This document shows positions 6,632 to 12,481 of a DNA stretch of 32,242 nt, in pieces (the stretch's first letter is position 1; each line of letters opens with the position of its first letter). The translations under genes and the position numbers were made by a program. The stretch spans positions 1-32,242 of IMG/VR virus record IMGVR_UViG_3300047483_000117, one strand, 5' to 3'. The notes beneath the pieces are model-generated. The model saw only the letters and a list, made by a program, of their open reading frames with translations. It did not search any database and was not told where the DNA came from. The DNA is from a virus.

Positions 6632-7716
6632 TTTTGTATTATAGTTATGGTAGTACTACCACCCTTGTTAACCTGTTGAGTCAAAGCTGACCCATCCTGG
6701 TTTATATTTATCATTACACTAGCGTCTTTATGTACTACAACTTGAGCCACATGAGAACCACCTTTGGTTAATACCAATCTATCGTTATCGTCTACGCCAT
6801 ACACTAGACCAGATAGAGCATTGTATCCTGGAAGCATTGTATTCTGTTCAGCTAGCACTTCTTGGCTAGAAGACAGTGCTGCATTAACTTGGTCTAACAC
6901 GTTGGGTAATAGGTTAAAATCTAATTCATTGAAACCTAATGTGTCATATTTAAGAACGTCTTCGTCTAAAAAGTTCTTAAGAAAATCTTGGTTTAAGAAG
7001 TTTACGTCCAGTGCATTATTAGACTGAGACATCTTTTCTTCTTCTTGTGGTTTTGGTGGGGAGATGATTAATAAGTTATTGATGTTTGCTGGATCAACAA
7101 CTACAACTACTGGTTTAGACGGTAGAGTATTTCTAGAAGCTACCAGTGTTGTTTGATATGCTGTGTCCATGAAAACAGAACCAGCATCTGTAGAAACTTC
7201 GATCGCACCTGTTACGCAGCTTTTCTTATCACAAGACGGTAGTAGCATAATTAGACTACGACCCAACTCATCAACTGTCATAGAAAAGTCAGTACCCCTA
7301 ACTGCAACAGTAGCAGTAGGGGTCTGAACATTCACATTTTGCGGATTACTTTTTGCTATCTGTCCACTTGCGTATCTTGCTGTTCCAAGAACAACCTTCA
7401 TAGCTAGTTTACCAGACCCTTTCTTTGGATCATATACAAAGTCATCTATAACAAGTTTACTTTGTTCTGTTATATTGACAGTTGTGTCGTCATCAAACAG
7501 CAGTTTAGCCTTAGCCTTTGCCGTAACGACAACATCATTCATTTCAACACCAGACCCTACCTTTGATGGGATAGAAGCCTTGTTGCGAACTATCTCAGCT
7601 GGACCTGTTAGTTCTGCTACCTTACCTACTCCAGCCCAATTAGTTGGACTGTACAATAGTAAGGTTGTTACTACTACCAGTTGTATTAACTGTGATAGTT
7701 TGGGCTGTAGTTCCAC
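6628..7716 (-). CDS. FecR-domain periplasmic protein with curlin-like C-terminus
   Basis: The 362-aa exported protein has a signal-peptide-like start (hydrophobic LIQLVVVTTLLLY, residues 10-22, cleavage near WAG), then a FecR domain (about 60-150) with the typical ending TPTATVAVRGTDFSM (132-146). A Pro-rich spacer and an acidic helical region lead to a C-terminal segment (about 328-362) containing ININQDGSALTQQV, resembling curlin repeats. The start is GTG 7716, which lies 77 nt inside the curlin gene; no later start keeps the signal peptide. A GGGG ribosome site is about 9 nt upstream. C162 and C167 could form a disulfide. FecR proteins relay envelope signals; here the likely partner is the CHASE2 cyclase, coupled by ATGA. 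Confidence 0.85.
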   Translation of the reverse strand: MELQPKLSQLIQLVVVTTLLLYSPTNWAGVGKVAELTGPAEIVRNKASIPSKVGSGVEMNDVVVTAKAKAKLLFDDDTTVNITEQSKLVIDDFVYDPKKGSGKLAMKVVLGTARYASGQIAKSNPQNVNVQTPTATVAVRGTDFSMTVDELGRSLIMLLPSCDKKSCVTGAIEVSTDAGSVFMDTAYQTTLVASRNTLPSKPVVVVVDPANINNLLIISPPKPQEEEKMSQSNNALDVNFLNQDFLKNFLDEDVLKYDTLGFNELDFNLLPNVLDQVNAALSSSQEVLAEQNTMLPGYNALSGLVYGVDDNDRLVLTKGGSHVAQVVVHKDASVMININQDGSALTQQVNKGGSTTITIIQK

Positions 7717-8233
7717 TTTGAGTTACCCCGATATTATTCAAGTCGCCTGTTGCAGTAATATTTACAGTACTAGCACCAGTGCTTGTGCTAGTGTGAGTGA
7801 TAGTGTTTGTACTACCAACCACGTTAATTTCGCTATTGTGGTTAGCACCAGTTCCCAGTGCTTGTGTAATGGTGTTGTCGTCACCAGTAACGATCTGCTT
7901 AATGACAGAACCACCGCATGTAGCAGAAGTGCTAGATCCGCAAGTGATAGACTGTACGTTACCACTTCCAGTAGTTTCTACTACAACGTTAGTAGCTGCA
8001 CCATTAACGACCATCGCTAATTGGTTAGAACTACCTATCTGATCAACACTAACTGTGTTTGATCCGCTTCCAATATATGCTAGAGCAGAAGAGTCACCGA
8101 TAGTATTACCAGTACCTTGTTGTGTAATAGTGATAGTTGAACTATCACCAACTTGCTCAATATAAATTTCATTTGCTGAAACATGATGAATTACAAGCAC
8201 CGCCATAACAAAGACGATTGCTTTTAACTTCAT
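7640..8233 (-). CDS. curlin-like secreted amyloid protein (CsgA/CsgB type)
   Basis: The 197-aa protein has a signal peptide (residues 1-20, cleavage after VSA) and then a Ser/Thr/Asn/Gly/Gln-rich domain of about eight imperfect strand-turn repeats. Examples are IYIEQVGDSSTITITQ, VSVDQIGSSNQLAMV and VNITATGDLNNIGVTQ. Curlin repeats stack into an amyloid beta-solenoid with regularly spaced Gln/Asn; the first and last repeats here keep these best. Two cysteines (C98, C106) in the middle are unusual for curlin and may form a disulfide. Its ATG overlaps the CsgG stop (ATGA), so substrate and channel are coupled. It could be a fibre subunit, a nucleator or a soluble effector exported through CsgG. 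No separate major and minor curlins are seen. Confidence 0.82.
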   Translation of the reverse strand: MKLKAIVFVMAVLVIHHVSANEIYIEQVGDSSTITITQQGTGNTIGDSSALAYIGSGSNTVSVDQIGSSNQLAMVVNGAATNVVVETTGSGNVQSITCGSSTSATCGGSVIKQIVTGDDNTITQALGTGANHNSEINVVGSTNTITHTSTSTGASTVNITATGDLNNIGVTQSGTTAQTITVNTTGSSNNLTIVQSN

Positions 8234-9012
8234 TGATTACCTTCTTTCTTTTTGAATTTCCAAAGTCCTCGTTTTTCTCCATCAATAATCATTTCATATA
8301 CTGCTTGTTCAACTGCTACACGAACAGCATATGTTGTAGGTTCATTCAGTGCTGCACCGTTCTCAAGTTCAAGAGCAGAAGTTCCTGCATCTACGAATCT
8401 AAGAACACCGAGACTATGTGCAGTGCTGTATATTGTTTTAGATACAGCATTAGTCATTAACACTTCACCTGAGTTTACACTAATAAGTCTTAGTGAAATA
8501 ACAACTTCATCAACACGATATTGAGTAGATGAACCAATACCAAGGAAACGAGCACCATTGCCACCAGAACGAATGTTACTATCATAGCCGATAATTCCAC
8601 CTTCGATCATCACACCAGCTACAGTTAACGGTTTTAGTGGTTTAGCTTCTTTCCCTTCGTACACTTCACGCTGATTACGAATCAGCTGTCTTTCTTTCAC
8701 CAGATTGTCAAGTCCTACTCTCTCAACAACCTTAAACCATCCTTTTGAGTCTTGAAGTGCTTTAATTAAAAAGACTTCAGCACCTTGTGTCACTGCTGTA
8801 GAAAACAGTGCCAACTTATCATTTGGTTTCTTTTGACCAGTCTTGTCCGCAAAACCATAAACAGCTATGGGTATTAGTGGACCATCTAGTTCTGGGATTC
8901 TATCTTGGTGGGCTTGTTTAGCGATTAACTTTGGTTCTTCTTTACCAAATTCCATCTCTACGTGTGCACAACCACTAAGAAGTACGAATAGTGTTAGGAT
9001 TACGTACTTCAT
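8230..9012 (-). CDS. csgG: CsgG-like outer-membrane curli secretion channel lipoprotein
   Basis: The 260-aa protein is a clear CsgG homologue. The lipobox LLSGC places the lipidated Cys at 15 with Ala at +2, consistent with outer-membrane sorting. Conserved segments match E. coli CsgG: VYGFADKTGQ (51-60), FSTAVTQGA, ALQDSKGWFKVVERVGL, ERQLIR, IIGYDSN, SGGNGARFLGIG, TQYRVDEV and the C-terminal EKRGLWKF. CsgG forms a nonameric pore secreting unfolded curlin. In the constriction loop the E. coli Tyr51 position is Asn (N64), the Asn55 region is changed with one extra residue, and Phe56 is kept (F70). It starts 1 nt after the CsgF stop and overlaps the curlin start. The family call is firm; use by the phage is inferred. 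Confidence 0.95.
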   Translation of the reverse strand: MKYVILTLFVLLSGCAHVEMEFGKEEPKLIAKQAHQDRIPELDGPLIPIAVYGFADKTGQKKPNDKLALFSTAVTQGAEVFLIKALQDSKGWFKVVERVGLDNLVKERQLIRNQREVYEGKEAKPLKPLTVAGVMIEGGIIGYDSNIRSGGNGARFLGIGSSTQYRVDEVVISLRLISVNSGEVLMTNAVSKTIYSTAHSLGVLRFVDAGTSALELENGAALNEPTTYAVRVAVEQAVYEMIIDGEKRGLWKFKKKEGNQ

Positions 9013-9013
9013 A

Positions 9014-9466
9014 TTAGAATGCGAACGATGCTATCGGCACAGTTATATCTGTTCTGTTGCCATTAGCTTCTGTTATTGTTAGGGTTACATCACTAGCAGT
9101 TTTGACCCAAGAGATATTTGTTCCTTGGAAATCCATGGTGCCACTGTTGCCACCATCGGCAAACATTGCGTCTGCCAACTGCTTAGATAACTGTGCGTAG
9201 ATTCTAGACTCTACGTTGACGAGAAACTTAGCTAGGTTTGTGCTCTTTGCGTCACGTTCAGCTTTATCAGCTGCAGCTTTTGCTTCGTCTTTTAATTTTT
9301 GTTTACGTTGACTTTCAATCTGCTCGATTGTCAGAACGTGAGATGAGTATCCCTGCCCATTGAAAGCTGGGGACACAAATTGATGAACCAGTTCTGCTGC
9401 ATAACTATTGTTTGAAATTGTGATCAGCAGAACCAGGAGGTATTTTCTTGAGAGATGCTTTAACAT
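9014..9466 (-). CDS. csgF: CsgF-like curli assembly factor
   Basis: The 150-aa protein has a signal peptide (about residues 1-23, cleavage near SYA-AEL), and the mature N-terminus starts with HQFVSPAFNG. That corresponds to the CsgF pattern (F-x-N-P-x-F-G-G) which plugs into the CsgG pore. An Ala/Lys-rich charged region follows, then a helix (FLVNVESRIYAQLSKQLADAMF) and a C-terminal beta domain ending DITVPIASFAF, as in CsgF. CsgF couples curlin export to surface nucleation. ATG 9466 lies 62 nt inside the upstream gene, so the signal peptide is encoded in an overlap. Its position directly before csgG supports the assignment. Confidence 0.85.
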   Translation of the reverse strand: MLKHLSRKYLLVLLITISNNSYAAELVHQFVSPAFNGQGYSSHVLTIEQIESQRKQKLKDEAKAAADKAERDAKSTNLAKFLVNVESRIYAQLSKQLADAMFADGGNSGTMDFQGTNISWVKTASDVTLTITEANGNRTDITVPIASFAF

Positions 9467-9734
9467 CTTCTAGACCCTTTTTGTTATCTTCGGGCATTTC
9501 GCCCTTTTCTCTTAACGACAAGATAACATTCACCTTCTGGTTCAAACGGATAAGGTCATTATCCAACATTCTAATTCGATCAATAAGATCGACCAGAGTC
9601 TTACTAGCCTCACCTGTTACGGGTTTGATTTCGTTAGTAACCCATTGCCAAACATAGTATACAAAATATCCCAACCCACCTGCAGCTACGATAGGGAAAC
9701 CATATTTATTGATTAGTTCCGCTATCTCGCCCAT
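9405..9734 (-). CDS. single-pass membrane protein, holin-like topology (109 aa)
   Basis: The protein has an N-terminal amphipathic helix (MGEIAELINK), one membrane helix beginning YGFPIVAAGGLGYFVYYVW (about 11-30), and a charged coiled-coil region (IDRIRMLDNDLIRLNQKVNVIL). The layout of a short N-terminus, one helix and a charged coiled coil is that of BhlA/UviB-type holin-like proteins, but similarity of layout is not proof. It is a diverged paralogue of the protein at 9896-10174 (shared GFPI-AA-GYFV). I chose ATG 9734; a TTG twelve codons upstream is in frame. It overlaps the upstream 62-aa gene by 29 nt and csgF by 62 nt. Confidence 0.75.
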   Translation of the reverse strand: MGEIAELINKYGFPIVAAGGLGYFVYYVWQWVTNEIKPVTGEASKTLVDLIDRIRMLDNDLIRLNQKVNVILSLREKGEMPEDNKKGLEDVKASLKKIPPGSADHNFKQ

Positions 9735-9894
9735 TTTCCTGTACTCTCTGGAAGACAATTCTTCCGTCAAACGTAACGTTTACAACATATTTGTCGCCAT
9801 TCTTTACACCAAGTTTCTTGGCGTCTAATTCTTTGTCCATTATAATAGTGCCATTATCAAGCACATCAAAGACATAATCTACAAACATTGTCAT
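9706..9894 (-). CDS. small beta-rich protein, possibly AbrB-like (62 aa)
   Basis: ATG 9894 has an excellent AAGGAGAG ribosome site and lies 1 nt after the upstream stop. The protein has alternating beta strands, with DNGTIIMDKELDAKKLG and VKNGDKYVVNV followed by DGRIVFQRV. The order G-x-I....L...LG...GD.....V....G.I resembles the swapped-hairpin SpoVT/AbrB DNA-binding fold, but this is a weak pattern match and no family is certain. It is sandwiched between the two paralogous holin-like membrane proteins. Confidence 0.65.
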   Translation of the reverse strand: MTMFVDYVFDVLDNGTIIMDKELDAKKLGVKNGDKYVVNVTFDGRIVFQRVQENGRDSGTNQ

Positions 9895-9895
9895 G

Positions 9896-10174
9896 TTAAT
9901 CTCTCCTTGCATCACTTTGCTCGGCACGAGCAATACGGTCTAAGTCAGGGGGAATACCTAAAGCATGAGATACTTTGGTATCGATACGAATCACGTCATG
10001 ATTCATCGCAGCAACACGTTTATCGAGTGCTGAAATGATGTTCTTCATTCCGCTGACGGAGCCTGTGACTCCAGCTAAGATGAACTTTAACGTTAGGAAA
10101 ACGAAATATCCTGCAGCACATGCTGCAGCGATAGGGAAGCCAACGTCGGCTACAAGTTTAAAAAACTCTTGCAT
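9896..10174 (-). CDS. single-pass membrane protein, paralogue of 9405-9734 (92 aa)
   Basis: The N-terminus MQEFFKLVADVGFPIAAACAAGYFV forms an amphipathic start plus one membrane helix. It is followed by a coiled-coil segment (ISALDKRVAAMNHDVIRIDTKV) and a charged tail. Similarity to the neighbouring 109-aa protein in the helix (GFPI, AA, GYFV) and in the coil (D-x-R, DVIRID versus DLIRLN) indicates an old tandem duplication. Holin, pore-tuning or scaffold roles for the envelope system are all possible; the sequence does not decide. Confidence 0.75.
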   Translation of the reverse strand: MQEFFKLVADVGFPIAAACAAGYFVFLTLKFILAGVTGSVSGMKNIISALDKRVAAMNHDVIRIDTKVSHALGIPPDLDRIARAEQSDARRD

Positions 10175-10207
10175 ACTGTATCCATATTGTTATTTTTATC
10201 GGACACT

Positions 10208-10217
10208 AGTATTTAGG
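10208..10217 (-). promoter_or_regulatory. CCTAAATA motif, candidate late promoter
   Basis: On the minus strand CCTAAATA spans the TAA stop codon of the 380-aa gene and lies about 35 nt before the next ATG. It resembles the T4-type late promoter core (TATAAATA). The same octamer occurs at gene junctions near 24655 and 27725. Confidence 0.35.
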
Positions 10218-11355
10218 ACTTCTTATCTTGCAAATCCTCGACTTCTTTTTCGATTGTTTTTGGAGATTGGGTGAATAGTGTCTGGACTTTAGACAAGAAT
10301 GACTGAACTTTTGGTGGTTTCTTACCAGTTTCTGCCATATAACGACCAACTTCTTTCTTAGGTTCGACACGATCGAACAAGTTAGGTTCCCAGTCCTTTG
10401 TGTGTTCTTCAACAGAGATTTCTGGTATCTCCGAGTCAACACTTTCTGTTACCTGTGGCTCATCTTCTAATAAAATGTTATCTTCTACAACAATTTCTTT
10501 AGTTTCAGGTGTTTCTACAATATTTTCTTTATCTGGAAAAGAAACAGATGGCTCTTTCCTAAAGAAAGAGTTCCATCTTGGTGTATGAGCATGTTTTAGA
10601 TTCCAGTTAGCAGCAATTAACATTAACACTGCTAACGGATCGAATACCATAACGATAAGAATAGTGACGAATCTTACGGCTTTTTCAAGTACTTCTTCAC
10701 TGGCACTTTCTTCGTAGATGAGGGCTGCGATGTACTTGATTGGTCCGACTTCGGCTTCGACTTTACGGACTTCTGAGGCGATTGGCGCACGTTCTTCTTG
10801 GAGGGTTGCGATTTTGGCTTGGGAGTCTCCGATTTCTTTGAGGATTCTGTTACGGTCTTTTTGCTGGGATTTTCTGATTGCAATGGAACGTTCAATGCCT
10901 CTTGCACCTTTATCTCCTGTGGCGTCGGTGCCACTACTTCTGGAGATGGTTTCATTAACTTGGAGATCCAGTTGAGAAAGTTCTTGACGACTTGCATTTA
11001 AATTTTCCTTTTCAGTTTTAATTTTCTCATCAATTAGAGTCAGCTTAGCTGCAACATCACCTGTTGGTACTGCTTGGTCAAGGTGTGCTTTTGATAAGAA
11101 GCCAAAGATACCCATTGATGTGAGTAACATCAAGACTACTAGGGCGATGGTAAAGTATGTCTTTAGTAGTCTTGGAATAGCTTTCCAATTTCTATAAAGC
11201 CATGATGCTACTACAAGTTTCGATGCTTCTAGCAAAGAACCCATAATGGCAATCGGGATTGCAGCTGCAGCAAAGATGGCTACTAGACCAGCGACTGCAT
11301 AATAAGCAGCGATGGCTGACAGCGATAGTGCAACTGCGAATAATAGATACGTCAT
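10213..11355 (-). CDS. polytopic membrane protein with long coiled coil (380 aa)
   Basis: Three N-terminal membrane helices (about residues 1-22, 24-50, 68-90) are followed by an extended coiled coil (about 105-210, with LIDEKIKTEKENLNASRQEL). A fourth helix lies at about 228-250 (FVTILIVMVFDPLAVLMLIA), then an acidic, probably cytoplasmic tail of about 120 residues. The coiled coil between helices 3 and 4 and the FDPLAVLMLIAAN motif recall DUF4407-type membrane proteins. ATG 11355 overlaps the GIY-YIG stop (ATGA) and has AGGA 7 nt upstream. Function is unknown. It precedes the holin-like pair and the curli-like genes on one transcript. Confidence 0.75.
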   Translation of the reverse strand: MTYLLFAVALSLSAIAAYYAVAGLVAIFAAAAIPIAIMGSLLEASKLVVASWLYRNWKAIPRLLKTYFTIALVVLMLLTSMGIFGFLSKAHLDQAVPTGDVAAKLTLIDEKIKTEKENLNASRQELSQLDLQVNETISRSSGTDATGDKGARGIERSIAIRKSQQKDRNRILKEIGDSQAKIATLQEERAPIASEVRKVEAEVGPIKYIAALIYEESASEEVLEKAVRFVTILIVMVFDPLAVLMLIAANWNLKHAHTPRWNSFFRKEPSVSFPDKENIVETPETKEIVVEDNILLEDEPQVTESVDSEIPEISVEEHTKDWEPNLFDRVEPKKEVGRYMAETGKKPPKVQSFLSKVQTLFTQSPKTIEKEVEDLQDKKS

Positions 11356-11780
11356 AGTTTTCCTAAAATATGAGAACCGTGGATACGACACATAATGTTA
11401 TTATTGTAGTACTCAGTCGATTCCAATACTCTTCTGACAAACTGCTCTCGTGCTTCGATGTATGAACACTCAGCTTTTGACTTACAGAAGAACAAAATCT
11501 CTCGTGTAAAGTTGTCTTTACCGAGAGATTCTACATCTTTATTTAGTTCTATAGAAGAACCATAGTAGTCTAACCAGTCAGAGTCGATCTTACTACGGAT
11601 CTTCTTCTTTTTCTTAGTACCGTTCTTTAGTGTAACGGTTTTAGTTGTAGTTTTAGAAAACTTAGCCAGTTTCTTACCTACATATTTCCTGTTGTTAGTC
11701 AGGTTAGTGATAAGGTACACGAAACCAACGCAGTCTTCGGGTAGTGATTCAATTAAAGATTCTTTATATAACCAAGTCAT
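11352..11780 (-). CDS. GIY-YIG nuclease-like protein
   Basis: The 142-aa protein carries a GIY-YIG signature at the start: GFVYLITNLTNNRKYVGKK (residues 19-37), with the first Tyr (Y22) and Y33-V-G35 separated as in the family. A Lys-rich insert and the helix KDNFTREILFFCKSKAECSYIEA with candidate catalytic Arg94 and Glu109 follow. This gene type recurs in T4-like phages as a short seg-like homing-endonuclease relative. No extra DNA-binding domain is present, so it may be a non-mobile, repurposed copy. ATG 11780 is chosen; a TTG five codons upstream is in frame. A perfect inverted repeat ends exactly at the start codon. Confidence 0.75.
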   Translation of the reverse strand: MTWLYKESLIESLPEDCVGFVYLITNLTNNRKYVGKKLAKFSKTTTKTVTLKNGTKKKKKIRSKIDSDWLDYYGSSIELNKDVESLGKDNFTREILFFCKSKAECSYIEAREQFVRRVLESTEYYNNNIMCRIHGSHILGKL

Positions 11781-11809
11781 AATAGTCTGAAACAAAGTAA
11801 CAGACTATT
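11781..11809 (-). promoter_or_regulatory. 9-bp stem-loop abutting the GIY-YIG start codon
   Basis: On the minus strand AATAGTCTG and CAGACTATT are perfect inverted repeats of 9 bp around an 11-nt loop, and the 3' arm is immediately followed by ATG 11780. The hairpin would bury the translation start. No T-run follows, so this is not a terminator. Confidence 0.6.
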
Positions 11810-11813
11810 TATT
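11806..11813 (-). promoter_or_regulatory. AATAAATA, candidate late promoter overlapping the stem-loop
   Basis: AATAAATA differs from the T4 late consensus TATAAATA at one base. It covers the stop codon of the zinc-ribbon gene and the outer edge of the 5' arm of the stem-loop. A transcript starting a few nt downstream would lack much of that arm. Confidence 0.35.
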
Positions 11814-11955
11814 CCTCATCTTCTAGATCTTCTTCTTCGTAGATATCTGCAGAACAAACTGGGCAGTATACACATTCTTCTACCTCATGTTCGGATCTTA
11901 AGATAATCTTTCCTCTTGCGCCACATTCAGCACATTCAAAATGTTTTGTTGCCAT
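11809..11955 (-). CDS. 48-aa zinc-ribbon protein
   Basis: ATG 11955 to TAA 11809-11811 encodes a 48-aa protein with two Cys pairs: C8-x2-C11 and C31-x2-C34, with an additional C28. A rubredoxin-like zinc ribbon is predicted, and the tail is very acidic (YEEEDLEDEE). Small zinc ribbons of this kind recur in T4-like phages, and some may contact RNA polymerase or nucleic acid; here the function is unknown. It fits exactly between the oxygenase gene (1 nt away) and the GIY-YIG stem-loop. Confidence 0.8.
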   Translation of the reverse strand: MATKHFECAECGARGKIILRSEHEVEECVYCPVCSADIYEEEDLEDEE

Positions 11956-11956
11956 T

Positions 11957-12481
11957 TTAATCCTCTAATAATTTTCTATCTACGTATCTGCCAAGACTTA
12001 GTACTATTCTAGGTGTACTCCCAACAACTGGAGTGGATCCATGTTTCCACTCAGATGCTAGGTTAATCCAGCATTGTCCTTGTTCAACAGTGTATGTGAT
12101 ACCATCTATAACTGGCATACCACCACCATTTGGTTTTTGTATCAAGAAATTTAATCTAACATGTATCTTGTCAGTCTTTCTTGGGTCGGTATGTGTATGA
12201 ACAAAAGCACCGCCAGAGTTGACACCGATAAAGTTACCGTAAAGATGTTCTTCTTCAGATGGAACTAGACCAAGTGTATTATAGCAGTGTTCAGAAAACT
12301 CACGAACTTGTTTGCTGAGTTCGTGATCCAGCTTATTTAGATTACAGAATTTTCTGCCTAATCCAGCTGGGTTTGTTTTGAATAACTTACCTTCGTCTTT
12401 AACAAAACGTTTGATAGAATCACTAAGACCATCGTCTATCAACAATGGTCTTATTACATTTTTTAAGCTGCTTTGCCCCAT
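11957..12481 (-). CDS. 2OG-Fe(II) oxygenase (prolyl-hydroxylase-like fold)
   Basis: The 174-aa protein has the full facial triad of Fe(II)/2-oxoglutarate dioxygenases: H97-x-D99 in FVHTHTDP and H147 in SEWKHGSTP, with R158 (TPRIVLSLG) placed to bind 2-oxoglutarate. The double-stranded beta-helix core around residues 80-165 is consistent with this. It would hydroxylate an unknown substrate (protein side chain, nucleobase or small molecule). ATG 12481 lies 19 nt inside the end of nrdB. It is the only one of three oxygenase-like genes in the window with a textbook HxD. Confidence 0.85.
   Translation of the reverse strand: MGQSSLKNVIRPLLIDDGLSDSIKRFVKDEGKLFKTNPAGLGRKFCNLNKLDHELSKQVREFSEHCYNTLGLVPSEEEHLYGNFIGVNSGGAFVHTHTDPRKTDKIHVRLNFLIQKPNGGGMPVIDGITYTVEQGQCWINLASEWKHGSTPVVGSTPRIVLSLGRYVDRKLLED

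Noticed and set aside
7475-8020. Plus-strand open frame of 181 codons across the FecR and curlin genes
   Set aside because: It is antisense to two well-supported minus-strand genes, has Ser/Thr-rich composition mirrored from their repeats, and lacks a ribosome site.
10674-10997. Minus-strand 107-codon frame rich in Pro/Lys/Ser
   Set aside because: It lies wholly inside the coiled-coil gene in another frame, and its Lys/Ser repeats arise from frame-shifted Glu/Lys/Arg codons.
11352-11780. GIY-YIG gene as an active mobile homing endonuclease or intron marker
   Set aside because: There is no extra DNA-binding domain, no intron-like break in a neighbouring gene and no flanking repeats, so only a nuclease-like protein is claimed.
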